Source: Nannocystis sp. (lineage in GTDB: Bacteria > Myxococcota_A > Polyangia > Nannocystales > Nannocystaceae). Taken from it: a DNA stretch of 64,000 nucleotides. The position numbers and the translations under genes were made by a program. The stretch covers positions 1,185,501 through 1,249,500 of the forward strand of contig JADJRG010000013.1 in assembly GCA_016712315.1 (NCBI GenBank). The letters are read 5' to 3'. Positions 9,662 to 18,203 of the stretch are shown here, in pieces. Below the pieces are notes generated by a model, which was not told the origin of the DNA, ran no database searches, and saw nothing but the letters and a program-made list of their open reading frames with translations. The first letter of the stretch is position 1. Each line of letters opens with the position of its first letter.

Positions 9662-10722
9662 GCCGGCTCAAGCCAGTCGTCGTTATCACACGTAAATCCC
9701 TCTCGTAGGAGATCATCCAGCACACTGTCTCTACTCGCGTCCCTCCACAACTTAAGGACATCCACCACCACCCCTGCGCCGAAGAGCTTGCCGGCGTGAT
9801 TCGCGAGAGGCACATTCTTTGGGAGCTTCGCCGGAGGCTTCATCTGTTTGTTGTGAGGGACAAAATAATGACTATAGTACGGAGACGGATCGATCTTTGT
9901 AGGAGGATTCTTGAGGCCCTTCGGAAGCTGACCGGTCTCCTTGTATTGCGTGATCTGCGCATCCTTTCGGGCCGAGTAGGGTTCATATTTGTTGGAGAAT
10001 GCGGAGTATACCGACGCATCGCTCATCGCACCAAGCACACCCCCGAGCGGCGAGAAAAATTGAAGAACTTTGACCGCCCCGAGCGTCAGCCATGAAGGAG
10101 CCTCATATTTATTCATTACATATGATAGACCGCTAGACGCTACGACCAGGACACACCCTTGCCAGGTCGTGCAGCTTAGGGCCGTCAAGAAGACGCTCCC
10201 ATAGTCCAGGACGTCATCAAACCACGATCGCCTCGTCCCCTTGACCCGCACCGGCGGCCCGCCAATCAGGACATTGTCCGACCCGCTCGCGATCTTCGCG
10301 TCACAGATCAGCGAGTCTCGCATCCTCGTCGCAGGACGACACCCGAAGCGAACCGTCTGACTGCCCTCGACCACCCTCTTGTGGCCGTGCTCATAGGCGA
10401 TCGGGATGAAGCAGAACCCCTGGTCGAAGATAGCGATCCCCGGCCGACCATTGATCAAAACATCTGCGGTCCCCTTCTCTAGCACGCCGCTCTGCATCCC
10501 TGGAACAGGCTCCTCGGAGATCACATTGTCCGCGACCCAGCCTGCACCCGCACCGACAGCACCTACCGCCGCCGCTGCCACTACCAACGCCGCCCCGCCA
10601 GTACCAACCACAACCACGCACACGACGACCGCAGCAATCGCACCGACCGCGAACCCTACCAGCGCGGATGAGTGCTTAAACGGGTCGCCCACCCTCGCGG
10701 CGCGGGGAGCATCAGCGGCCAT
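9658..10722 (-). CDS. T6SS prePAAR/PAAR-domain effector with C-terminal extension
   Basis: About 354 residues from the ATG at 10720-10722. The start MAADAPRAARVGDPFKHSSA holds a prePAAR motif (AARxxDxxxH), followed by long Gly/Ala/Val transmembrane segments at about 20-65. A PAAR-like tip domain comes next (about 75-180), with VLINGRPGIAIFD, QTVRFGC and GSDNVLIGGPPV repeats. The remaining 170 residues match no toxin family I know; they contain two further hydrophobic stretches (LTALSCTTWQGCVLVVASSG and LTLGAVKVLQFFSPLGGVL) and a basic/proline region. The protein should sit on the VgrG spike, with its helices shielded by the Eag chaperone encoded just upstream. Confidence 0.82.
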   Translation of the reverse strand: MAADAPRAARVGDPFKHSSALVGFAVGAIAAVVVCVVVVGTGGAALVVAAAAVGAVGAGAGWVADNVISEEPVPGMQSGVLEKGTADVLINGRPGIAIFDQGFCFIPIAYEHGHKRVVEGSQTVRFGCRPATRMRDSLICDAKIASGSDNVLIGGPPVRVKGTRRSWFDDVLDYGSVFLTALSCTTWQGCVLVVASSGLSYVMNKYEAPSWLTLGAVKVLQFFSPLGGVLGAMSDASVYSAFSNKYEPYSARKDAQITQYKETGQLPKGLKNPPTKIDPSPYYSHYFVPHNKQMKPPAKLPKNVPLANHAGKLFGAGVVVDVLKLWRDASRDSVLDDLLREGFTCDNDDWLEPA

Positions 10723-11182
10723 CGCCACCACCACTATCGAGCATGACGCTCGCCATCATCGCCTCGAGCTGCTCCCGGTGCGCCGAAATCCTGGCTTGTG
10801 GCGCCGAGGCGATCAGGGTGAGCACCGTGCCCGGCCGGTCGAGCACATTCAAAGTCGTTTGTTCAAAATCGGTACCACGCAGGGTGAGCGCGTACGTGAG
10901 CCCGCTCGCAGGATGCCCCGAAATCGTCCGCTCGCTCCTATGGAGCAGCAAAAAGCCAGGGATTGTGCGGGCCAGCTCAACCAACATATTATCAACATAT
11001 GAGGCCAGCTTCACCCGCGGATCGAGCGTCTCGCGGCGAATCGCGACAGAGACCGCCTCTGCCTCATCTTCGCCCGTCGACAGCACCACCAGCGCGCTTC
11101 TCCGCCAATTCGAGGGGACCTCGATGGACACCCCGCTAAGCGCCTCTACAACTATCGTGGATTTACGGTTCTCGGGGCTCAT
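10712..11182 (-). CDS. Eag-type (DUF1795/DcrB-like) T6SS effector chaperone
   Basis: A 156-residue soluble protein whose pattern fits the DUF1795 (Eag) family: an early VEVPSNW-like strand (here SIEVPSNWRRSALVVLS), a central helix (VDNMLVELARTIPGF), GHPASGLTYAL and a closing helix HREQLEAMMASVML. Eag proteins bind the transmembrane segments of prePAAR effectors and load them on VgrG. The gene lies between vgrG (6 bp gap) and the prePAAR effector (11 bp overlap), exactly the expected order. The family call rests on fold pattern and context, since sequence identity in Eag proteins is low. Confidence 0.75.
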   Translation of the reverse strand: MSPENRKSTIVVEALSGVSIEVPSNWRRSALVVLSTGEDEAEAVSVAIRRETLDPRVKLASYVDNMLVELARTIPGFLLLHRSERTISGHPASGLTYALTLRGTDFEQTTLNVLDRPGTVLTLIASAPQARISAHREQLEAMMASVMLDSGGGDGR

Positions 11183-11188
11183 ACTACC

Positions 11189-13246
11189 TCAGCAATTCAG
11201 CTTGATCATTTTCCCGTTGATCTTCACATCCCCGGCCCCGACCACATCCACCGTCGCGCCCGAGATCCTCACCGCCCCCGCCGCCTCGATCGAGATGTCA
11301 CCGTCCGCCTTAAGGCTGATATTCCCCTGATCGAGGGTCACCGTTGCCAGCCCCGTCGTCAACTCGATGAACAGGCAGCTCCGCATCGTCATCTTGGCCG
11401 GCGCTCCGGGCGGCGCGGGCGCGACACACATATTTTCGGGCGCAGGAGGAGGCGGCGGCGGTCCCATCGTCACGGTGTGCTCCACCCCTACCGTCGTCGC
11501 GTCGGTCGTCGCCACGCTCACCGTCCGCGCCGCCCCCACCGTGATCGTCTCTGCCGCCGAGATCGTCGACGTTCGGCTCGCCCCTACCGTGATCGTCTCG
11601 TTCGCCCCGATCGTCGAGCTCCGGTTCGCGCCGACGCTCTCCGTGTGATTGTTCAAAATTGTCGTGTTCCAGTCCTTCTGCGCGTGCAGGAAGACCTCCT
11701 CCGCCCCTTTTTTATCCTCGAAGCGCAGCTCATTAAACCCGCCGCCGCCGAGCGACGAGTTCGACTTGATCGTGCTTTTTGTCTTCTCATCAGGCAGCGG
11801 ATAGGGCAGCTCGTTTTTACCGTGGTACACCCGCCCTGTAATGATCGGCCGGTCCGGGTCGCCTGCGATAAAGTCCACCAGCACCTCATGCCCCACGCGC
11901 GGCAGGAACATCGTGCCCCAGCCGTTGCCGGCCCATCCTTGGGACACCCGCACCCAGCACGAGCTCTTCTCGTCCTTCTTTCCGTCGCGATCCCAGTGGA
12001 ACTGCACCATCACCCGCCCCTCCTGATCCGTGTGCACCTCTTCTGAGCCCGCGCCGACCACCGTCGCCGACTGGATCCCTGACACCACCGGCCGCTTCGT
12101 CCGCCGCGGCGGCCGGTAGGGCGTCCCCTTGGGGATCGCCAAGAACTCATTGCCATAATGAAACGCCCCTTGCCCCTCCTCGTCGAGCACCTGCGGCTGG
12201 GTGCCGTGGTGCACCACTCGCAGGACCAGGTACTCGCCGTTCGCGTCGGCGCGGGGGTGCATCGCCAGCGCGAAGGTGTGCCCGGGGATCAGCCGCATAC
12301 AGTCGCTTGTGCCGGAGATCCGGCGCTTCTCCGCCTGTAGCGCCTCGAGCCGGATCTTCGCCATCGACTTGCCCTCGTGCACCGCCCCCTCCGTCGGCTC
12401 TTGATACTCCCCGGGGTACGCATAGATCTCCAGATCCACGTCGTTCTCGGCGTCCGCGTGCACCTCCATATCCTGGTCCGGCTTGCGAAAGTTAAAGTCG
12501 CGCAGCGAGATCTTCCCTGGCCGCACCTCCTCGCTCAGCCGCACCGACGTCACGTGCTCCTGCCCCCGGACGGCGCTCTGGTCGTTGTACAACAGCACAG
12601 GGGCGCCCGGGATCACCGTGTACGCGTCTGCTTGGTCGCCGAACACCAACAAGCCCGCGCCCTCGCTCGACCGCACATAACTAAAGATCCCGTCCTCCTC
12701 GAGCAGCCGCGAGATGAAGCTCAGGTCGCTCTCGTTGTACTGGATGCAGTAGTTCCGCGGCTCGTACTTAGAGCCGAGCGAGAAGGAGAAGTCCCCGCCC
12801 CCGCCCGCCTTCTTCTCGTCCTTGGCCTCAGCCTTCTTGAGCCCGGCTTTTTTGAGGACATCCGTCACCACCTGCTCGGTGGTCTGGTGCTGGAACACCC
12901 GCGAGCTCACGCGGTGCTGGAGCCGCCACAGCGCCGGCACCAGCACCAGCTCGTACAGCGTGTAGCGGCTGGTCGCGCCGCTGTACTCCACCTGCGCGAC
13001 GATCCCATGGACATAGCGCGGCGCGTCGATCCCGTCGATCATCAGCCGCGCCTTCTTGCCGACGATCGACCGCAGGTCCATCTCCGGCCCCGCCGCCTCG
13101 ATCTGGAACTCAAACAGCCCCGACATCGACTCATGCCCGCTGAAGCGCACAACCCGCGTCAGCTCCGGCGCGCCATCGACCTCCAGCGAGAACAACGCCT
13201 CATTACCCGCCAGCGCCTTATTTTTGAGTTGATCCAAAAGACTCAT
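11189..13246 (-). CDS. vgrG: T6SS spike protein VgrG (TssI)
   Basis: A 685-residue VgrG. The gp27-like part (about 1-370) includes RVVRFSGHESMSGLFEFQIEA, the YVHGIVAQVEYSG strand and NYCIQYNESDLSFISRLLEE. The gp5 OB-fold (about 385-480) shows VHTDQEGRVMVQFHWDRDG, SCWVRVSQGWAG and FLPRVGHEVLVDFIAGDPDR. The C-terminal beta-helix needle has five-residue periodicity in its TITVGA-type repeats, then a short Pro-rich insert (GPPPPPPAPENMC) and a final ISIEAAGAVRISGATVDVVG segment. No C-terminal effector domain is present, so cargo should be carried by the downstream PAAR protein. It heads a five-gene minus-strand module. Confidence 0.97.
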   Translation of the reverse strand: MSLLDQLKNKALAGNEALFSLEVDGAPELTRVVRFSGHESMSGLFEFQIEAAGPEMDLRSIVGKKARLMIDGIDAPRYVHGIVAQVEYSGATSRYTLYELVLVPALWRLQHRVSSRVFQHQTTEQVVTDVLKKAGLKKAEAKDEKKAGGGGDFSFSLGSKYEPRNYCIQYNESDLSFISRLLEEDGIFSYVRSSEGAGLLVFGDQADAYTVIPGAPVLLYNDQSAVRGQEHVTSVRLSEEVRPGKISLRDFNFRKPDQDMEVHADAENDVDLEIYAYPGEYQEPTEGAVHEGKSMAKIRLEALQAEKRRISGTSDCMRLIPGHTFALAMHPRADANGEYLVLRVVHHGTQPQVLDEEGQGAFHYGNEFLAIPKGTPYRPPRRTKRPVVSGIQSATVVGAGSEEVHTDQEGRVMVQFHWDRDGKKDEKSSCWVRVSQGWAGNGWGTMFLPRVGHEVLVDFIAGDPDRPIITGRVYHGKNELPYPLPDEKTKSTIKSNSSLGGGGFNELRFEDKKGAEEVFLHAQKDWNTTILNNHTESVGANRSSTIGANETITVGASRTSTISAAETITVGAARTVSVATTDATTVGVEHTVTMGPPPPPPAPENMCVAPAPPGAPAKMTMRSCLFIELTTGLATVTLDQGNISLKADGDISIEAAGAVRISGATVDVVGAGDVKINGKMIKLNC

Positions 13247-13490
13247 CGCCGAAGCCCCATCGTGACCCTAGCCCACCCTCCAACGCCCCGACAACACCAA
13301 ATCGTCTTGCAATGGCGCAATCGTGCTCCTCCCGCCGCCAACTGGATCGTGTGTTCGCATCAAGCGAGGATCTCTTGGGTAATCGACCGCCCCCGCGCTC
13401 GCAACGCAAATCTCCTTGAGCGCCCGCAACAATCCTTGTAGTGCGCCGCAGCCGCATGCTCCACTAGTCTCGACCCTCGAGCGCGCCGCG

Positions 13491-14798
13491 ATGCCTCCGG
13501 TCTCCGACACAGTGCAGATCCTCGTGATTGATCACGAGAAGGGCGCCCAGCGCGGCCATCTCCGCATCGATCGTTTCCCTGTGCGCCTCGGTCGCGGCCC
13601 CGCCAACGACGTCCACCTCGACTTCCCCTTCATCTCGACCTGGCACGCCGAGATCCGCCAGGGCACCGGCGGCGAGCTCCTCCTCGTCGATCTCGGCGCC
13701 CGCAACGGCCTCATGGTCGCCGGCAAGCGGCTCCCTCAAGGCGCCTCGATCCCCTTGCGAGGCGAGCTCTCCGTCACCGTCGGCACGCTCGAGCTGCGGA
13801 TCCAAGCCGTCGCTGGCGGCGCGCTCGCCGGCCCTCCGCCGCCCGCCGACGACGATCAGCTCCCCGACCTCGCGGGGCTGCACGAGGCGGCCACGGCTGG
13901 TCCGCGGCGCACGGCGGCGGTCGTCGGCGGCGAGCTCGACGACCAGCTGCCCGTGCTGCCTGAGGACAGCAGGGGTCCGGAGATCAGCGCCCGGATCGCC
14001 CGGGTCCAGGCCAGCGTGCAGCGCCTGCGCCCCCTCCACGAGCAGCTCGAGCGCTCACGCCGCGCCTGGGAAGACACCCTGCTCGCCACCGTACGAGAGC
14101 TCCGCGCCGCCGCCTCGGACCCTGAGTCGCGCGAGCACGACGAGCGCATGCTCTTGCGCACCTTCCCGCGCCGCGACCTCGTCGGCCTCGGCGGCGAGCG
14201 AAGCGGCGCCGATCTGCCTGAGATCTCCGCCCTCGCTCAGGCCGCCAGCGAGCTGCTCCCCGGCATGCGCACCCCGAGCGACGATCACGAGGCGCGCCGC
14301 TTCCTCGCCCGCCTCGTCGACGTCCTCCGGGTCTTCGCCGCCTCGACCCTCGAGCTGCAGCACGTCCGCCGCAGCCAAGCCGCCGAGCTCGGCAGCCGCT
14401 GGCAGGAGCCCTCGGACCCGCTCGCCGCCGTCGAGACCCCCGAGGACGTCCTTCGTTACCTCCTCGACTGGCGCGACAGCGGCGAGCGGCGCAGCGAGGA
14501 GCTCGTGCGCGCCTTCGCCGCCCTCGCCGATCACCTCCACTGTTACGTCAGCGCGTCGCTCGTCGCCGCGCGCGCGCTCGTCGACGCCCTCTCGCCCGCG
14601 GAGATCGAGCGCGGCGCGAGCGATCGCTGGCCGACCCGCGCCGCCGCCCTCTGGCGCCACTACCAAGCCTGCTTCGCCTCTCTGCGCGGTGACACCTACG
14701 ACCACCTCACCCCCGCCTTCCGCGCCGCGCTCGGCCAGGCCTACAGCGACGCGCTGGCCCGCGCTGGCGTGCCCACCCGGCGAGGTCCACACCCATGA
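13491..14798 (+). CDS. tagH: T6SS-associated FHA-domain protein (TagH/Fha-like)
   Basis: About 435 residues from the ATG at 13491; an in-frame ATG at 13416 would only add an unstructured leader. The FHA domain is at about 20-95 (FPVRLGRGPANDVHLDFPFIS, then LVDLGARNGLMVAGKRL); the usual Ser-x-x-His is STWHAEI. A central helical region follows, and the C-terminal domain (ALWRHYQACFASLRGD, TPAFRAALGQAYSDAL) resembles the C-terminal domain of T6SS TagH/ImpI proteins. FHA proteins of this type bind phosphothreonine and control T6SS assembly after translation. It overlaps the next gene by an ATGA and is divergent from vgrG. Confidence 0.8.
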   Translation: MPPVSDTVQILVIDHEKGAQRGHLRIDRFPVRLGRGPANDVHLDFPFISTWHAEIRQGTGGELLLVDLGARNGLMVAGKRLPQGASIPLRGELSVTVGTLELRIQAVAGGALAGPPPPADDDQLPDLAGLHEAATAGPRRTAAVVGGELDDQLPVLPEDSRGPEISARIARVQASVQRLRPLHEQLERSRRAWEDTLLATVRELRAAASDPESREHDERMLLRTFPRRDLVGLGGERSGADLPEISALAQAASELLPGMRTPSDDHEARRFLARLVDVLRVFAASTLELQHVRRSQAAELGSRWQEPSDPLAAVETPEDVLRYLLDWRDSGERRSEELVRAFAALADHLHCYVSASLVAARALVDALSPAEIERGASDRWPTRAAALWRHYQACFASLRGDTYDHLTPAFRAALGQAYSDALARAGVPTRRGPHP

Positions 14799-15724
14799 AT
14801 TTCATCACCCACTCGCCCCGCCTGGGCGCGCTCTGCGGGCCCGCCGCCCTCGCCGCGGCGCTCAGCTGCGCGCCGATCGACGAGCCGCTCTGCGAGAAGC
14901 TCGTCGGCTCCGAGCGAGCTGACGAGGCCGACACCCGCCTCTTACCGCTCGACTTCTGGCTGCAAGTGTTGATCCCCCAGGCCAAGCGCGCGCCCATGAG
15001 CGTGCCGGACGAGCCGAACGACTGCGGCGGCCTGACGATCACCGTCCGCTGGCCCGACGAGGCGCTCCAGAGCGTCGACCCGCGCCTCCACGCGGAGCCG
15101 CTGCCGCGCCGGCCCATCAGCGAGAGCGACTTCACCTTCGCGGAGGGCCCCGAGGGCTCCATCCTCGTCTGGGCGCGTATCGATCACTATGACGACGGCA
15201 CCGCGCGCGGCCCGGTCGCGCTCGCCCGCTGGGTCGATCGTGGCGTCAAGATCTACGGCCTCGGCACCTTGTGGGCCCCGCACACCCGCGCGCGCTTGCG
15301 CATCGAGCCCCTCGGCGACGACGGCGCGCTGCTGGTCGCCGACGGTGAGATCTGTCCTGATAGACAGGTGAATCGCTGCCAGCATCACATCTACCTCCTC
15401 CCCCTGGTCGAGCGGCGCTTCCAGCAGGTGGCCCTCTACGAGGGGAAGTGGGCCGGGCCCGCGCGGGTCATCGCGCTCGAGGAGCGGCGCGACGAGCTCA
15501 AGCACGGCTGGGTGCGCCGCACCAAGATCCGCCGGCGGATCCGCTTCGGCGAGCCAACCCTGCGGATCGACGAGACCCTCACCGTACGCGAGTGCGACGC
15601 CCGCACCGAGCCCGAGCAGTGCGAGACCCGAGAAGAGCAGCGCGACCAGCGCCTCGTCCGCTGGGAGCGGAGCGCCTTCTGGGCGGAGAAGCCGTCGCTC
15701 TGGTCCGCCGTGGAGGCGCCCTGA
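14795..15724 (+). CDS. Putative lipoprotein of the T6SS locus, unknown function
   Basis: A 309-residue protein with an N-terminal hydrophobic leader ending in a lipobox-like AALSC at about residue 25, so probably an outer-membrane lipoprotein. The mature part is alpha/beta and charged, with Cys residues that could form disulfides (CGGLTITVRW, CPDRQVNRCQHHIYLLPL, RECDAR...QCETR). No domain was recognised. It is translationally coupled to the TagH-like gene (ATGA overlap), which ties it to secretion rather than to an unrelated process. Confidence 0.7.
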   Translation: MNFITHSPRLGALCGPAALAAALSCAPIDEPLCEKLVGSERADEADTRLLPLDFWLQVLIPQAKRAPMSVPDEPNDCGGLTITVRWPDEALQSVDPRLHAEPLPRRPISESDFTFAEGPEGSILVWARIDHYDDGTARGPVALARWVDRGVKIYGLGTLWAPHTRARLRIEPLGDDGALLVADGEICPDRQVNRCQHHIYLLPLVERRFQQVALYEGKWAGPARVIALEERRDELKHGWVRRTKIRRRIRFGEPTLRIDETLTVRECDARTEPEQCETREEQRDQRLVRWERSAFWAEKPSLWSAVEAP

Positions 15725-15738
15725 TGCAGCGCCCGCGC

Positions 15739-16368
15739 TCACACGCCCTTCAGCCGCCGCCGCGTCTTCTTCGTCTTTTGGTACTTGTTCTCCCGGTACT
15801 GGAGGTCGACCGTCAGCACCTTGCGCCGCACCCGCCGCGCCACCCCGAGCACCTCGTTCAGCTCCACCATCGAGCGCTGCCGCATCAGCTTCAGGCGGTT
15901 GCGCTTCAGCTTGTTGCGCCGGTAGTTCCGCGGCTCCGCGAAGCCCTCGCGCTCCGGCACGCTGACCAGCGAGTAGCGCCCGAGCTCCGTGAGCACGAAG
16001 CCGTGCGCGCACTCCCTCGCGCTCGTCGTGCACTTGTCATCAAAGTTGACCCACAGCAGCGGCATCCCGCTCAGCTCCTCGACCGCGACGATCTTCCCGG
16101 TGGTGCGCCGGCTGACGATCCGCTCGTCAGCCCGCCGCTCCCCGCGCACCCGCACGCTCGCGCGCGTGACCGCGATCGAGCTCTCGTAGTCGCGCTGCGG
16201 GTAGTAGGAGAGCAGCTTGCGCCGCGGCAGCACGCGCAGCTCCGCCAGCTCGGGGTCCGAGTCGCGCAGCAGCTCCAGCTCCCCGGGGGTCAAGTCCAGC
16301 CGGCGGAGGCAGCCGCCGAGCGCCAACGACGCCAGCGCCAGCGCCGCGCAGGTCCTCATCACCTTCAT
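15739..16368 (-). CDS. Putative lipoprotein of the T6SS locus, unknown function
   Basis: About 209 residues from the ATG at 16368 (an ATG at 16359 is also possible). A signal peptide ends in the lipobox LGGC. The mature part is very basic toward the C-terminus (NYRRNKLKRNRLKLMRQRS and KYQKTKKTRRRLKG), which could contact peptidoglycan, DNA or phosphate-rich surfaces. There is no recognised domain. It ends 14 bp from the end of the convergent lipoprotein gene and is divergent from the FHA-CpaF gene. Confidence 0.7.
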   Translation of the reverse strand: MKVMRTCAALALASLALGGCLRRLDLTPGELELLRDSDPELAELRVLPRRKLLSYYPQRDYESSIAVTRASVRVRGERRADERIVSRRTTGKIVAVEELSGMPLLWVNFDDKCTTSARECAHGFVLTELGRYSLVSVPEREGFAEPRNYRRNKLKRNRLKLMRQRSMVELNEVLGVARRVRRKVLTVDLQYRENKYQKTKKTRRRLKGV

Positions 16369-16492
16369 CGTCATCGCCGTGATCGTCACCACGACGGGCT
16401 ATCGCGACTCAGAACCATCGGTCAATCAAAATGTACTTTGAGACCTGTCTCTATCGACATGTCTCTTAAAAAAGGTGTTTTAGGACATGACC
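16369..16492 (+). promoter_or_regulatory. AT-rich divergent intergenic region with a start-deciding RBS
   Basis: The interval is markedly AT-richer than its surroundings (about 16410-16480), as expected for promoters of the long tssJKLMCA operon and of the divergent lipoprotein. A short direct repeat, tgtctct, is present at about 16456 and 16470. AGGA at 16482-16485 is seven bases before the ATG at 16493 but only one base from the ATG at 16487, so 16493 is the better start. No clear -24/-12 element was found. Confidence 0.4.
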
Positions 16493-18181
16493 ATGACCGC
16501 GACTAGGGTCACGCTGCTCCGCGACGGCGAGCTCGTCGACACGCTCTGCTTCGAGAAGGCGATGATCCGCATCGGCCGAGCGCCGCTCGCGACGGACGGG
16601 CCGATCGACGTGGTCCTGCCGAGCGACCGCGTCTCCGGGCTCCACGCCCAGCTCATCGTCAGCGACCTCGGCCTCACCCTCATCGACCGCTCGCGCAACG
16701 GCACCTTCGTCAACGGCGAGATGCTGCGAGCGCCCCGCCAGCTCGCCGCCGGCGACGCCGTCGAGATCGACATCTTCACCCTCCGCTGCGCCCTCGCTGA
16801 GGCCGATGACGACACCCCGACGACGACGCCGCCGCCGCCGCCGACGCCCTCGCTCCCAGCGCAGGGGCCCGCCCTCCAGCTCGCCCCTCTTGACGATGAT
16901 CTCCCGAACTTCGATCTCGGGCTCGACCAGGACGCCCCGCCGCCCACAGATCGAGCTGACCTCAAGGACATCTCAAAATCCTTCAACCCGCCGCCGCGCT
17001 CCTCCCCGCTGCCGCCGCACCAGGCGCCCCCGCCGGCCCCGGACGCGCGCGAGACCACCGCGCCTGGAGGCGCTCGCAGCCCCTTGTCCGGGCTCTACCG
17101 CGAGCTCGCCGCCCACTTCGGCGCCGCGTGGGGTCGACCGCCGCAGCTCACCCCCACCTCCCTCGCGATCGCCCAAGGCGCCGCCAGGCGCGCCCTCGCC
17201 GCCCAGCCGACCCAACCCCCCGAGGGCGAGCTGTGGGGCGAGTGGCTCGCGCGCGAGCTGTGCGGCCTCGACCCGATCCGCGCCCTCTTGGACGACCCCC
17301 TCGTCACCCGCCTCATCGTCCACGGCGACCACAGCGTCGCCGTCTACCGCGGCGCCGCCGCTGAGATCGCGCCGCTCCGCTTCTCCTGCGTCGAGGCCGT
17401 CTACGCCGCCGTCGAGCGGTGGGCCGGCCGCCCCCTCGGCGACACCCCGACAGGGCAGCTCGCCCACGGCGCCGCCCTCCACGCCTTCGCCCCTGCCCTC
17501 GCCCCTGGCGGCCCCCTCGTCGTCGTCCACCGGGCCGCGGAGGCCTCGCGCAGCCTCGATGAGCTCGTACGCGATCGCGCCCTCACACCCGCGGCCGCCG
17601 CCCTGCTCCGCGGCGGCCTCGCCCGCGCGCGCAGCCTGCTCCTCTACGGCGACGCGGACGTCGACCCGACCGCCCTCGTGGTCGCCCTCCGCCGCGAGCT
17701 CCCGCCGACCGCCACCGCCGTGGTCCTCCAGCGCGCCTCCACCTGGCCGCCTGCGCTCGCCCTCACCCTCGACGGTCATCAAGATCGAGGCGCCCTCTGG
17801 AGCTGCGTCGAGCGCGTCGGCGCCGACTGGTTGATCGTCGAAGAGCTCGGCGCCGCCGACCTCCCCTTCCTCATCGACCTCGGCCGTCACCGCGGCGGCG
17901 GCACGATCGCCACCCTGCGCGCGAGCAGCGGCGAGGCCGCCATCTCGCGCCTCTGCGCCCTGCTCGGCCACAGCGCCGGCCGCGACGCGAGCCACTCCCG
18001 CGCGGCGATCACCAGCGCCCTCGATCTGCTCATCGGCCTGCGCGCCCGCGCAGAGGGCGGCGCCGTCGTCGCGGCGATCGCCGAGCTGCGCCCCCGCGGC
18101 GAGCTCGCCGAGCTCTTCCGCACAAACCCCACCAGCGGCGCCCTCGAGCCCACTGGCGTCGACCCGCAGCACCTCGCCTGA
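16493..18181 (+). CDS. FHA-domain protein fused to a CpaF/VirB11-like pseudo-ATPase
   Basis: About 562 residues. The FHA domain is at about 5-95 (MIRIGRAPLA, SDRVSGLHAQLIVSD, IDRSRNGTFVNGE). A proline-rich linker of about 90 residues follows, then a region resembling CpaF/TadA/VirB11 secretion ATPases: an N-terminal portion (GLDPIRALLDDPLVTRLIVHG, TGQLAHGAALHAFAPAL) and a RecA-like portion (DWLIVEELGAADLPFLIDLG, GGGTIATLRASSGEAAISRL). Where the Walker A loop should be, the sequence reads LLLYGDADVDPTALVVAL with no GxxxxGK(S/T), so ATP hydrolysis is unlikely. It starts the tssJKLMCA operon. A scaffold or phosphothreonine-reading role is inferred. Confidence 0.75.
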   Translation: MTATRVTLLRDGELVDTLCFEKAMIRIGRAPLATDGPIDVVLPSDRVSGLHAQLIVSDLGLTLIDRSRNGTFVNGEMLRAPRQLAAGDAVEIDIFTLRCALAEADDDTPTTTPPPPPTPSLPAQGPALQLAPLDDDLPNFDLGLDQDAPPPTDRADLKDISKSFNPPPRSSPLPPHQAPPPAPDARETTAPGGARSPLSGLYRELAAHFGAAWGRPPQLTPTSLAIAQGAARRALAAQPTQPPEGELWGEWLARELCGLDPIRALLDDPLVTRLIVHGDHSVAVYRGAAAEIAPLRFSCVEAVYAAVERWAGRPLGDTPTGQLAHGAALHAFAPALAPGGPLVVVHRAAEASRSLDELVRDRALTPAAAALLRGGLARARSLLLYGDADVDPTALVVALRRELPPTATAVVLQRASTWPPALALTLDGHQDRGALWSCVERVGADWLIVEELGAADLPFLIDLGRHRGGGTIATLRASSGEAAISRLCALLGHSAGRDASHSRAAITSALDLLIGLRARAEGGAVVAAIAELRPRGELAELFRTNPTSGALEPTGVDPQHLA

Positions 18182-18203
18182 CCCCCGCACCTCCTGACCC
18201 GCC

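Noticed and set aside
13247..13490. Sigma-54-like elements between vgrG and tagH
   Set aside because: Candidates such as TGGCGCAATCGTGCT have GG-GC spacing off by one base, and the minus-strand candidate has a poor -12 side.
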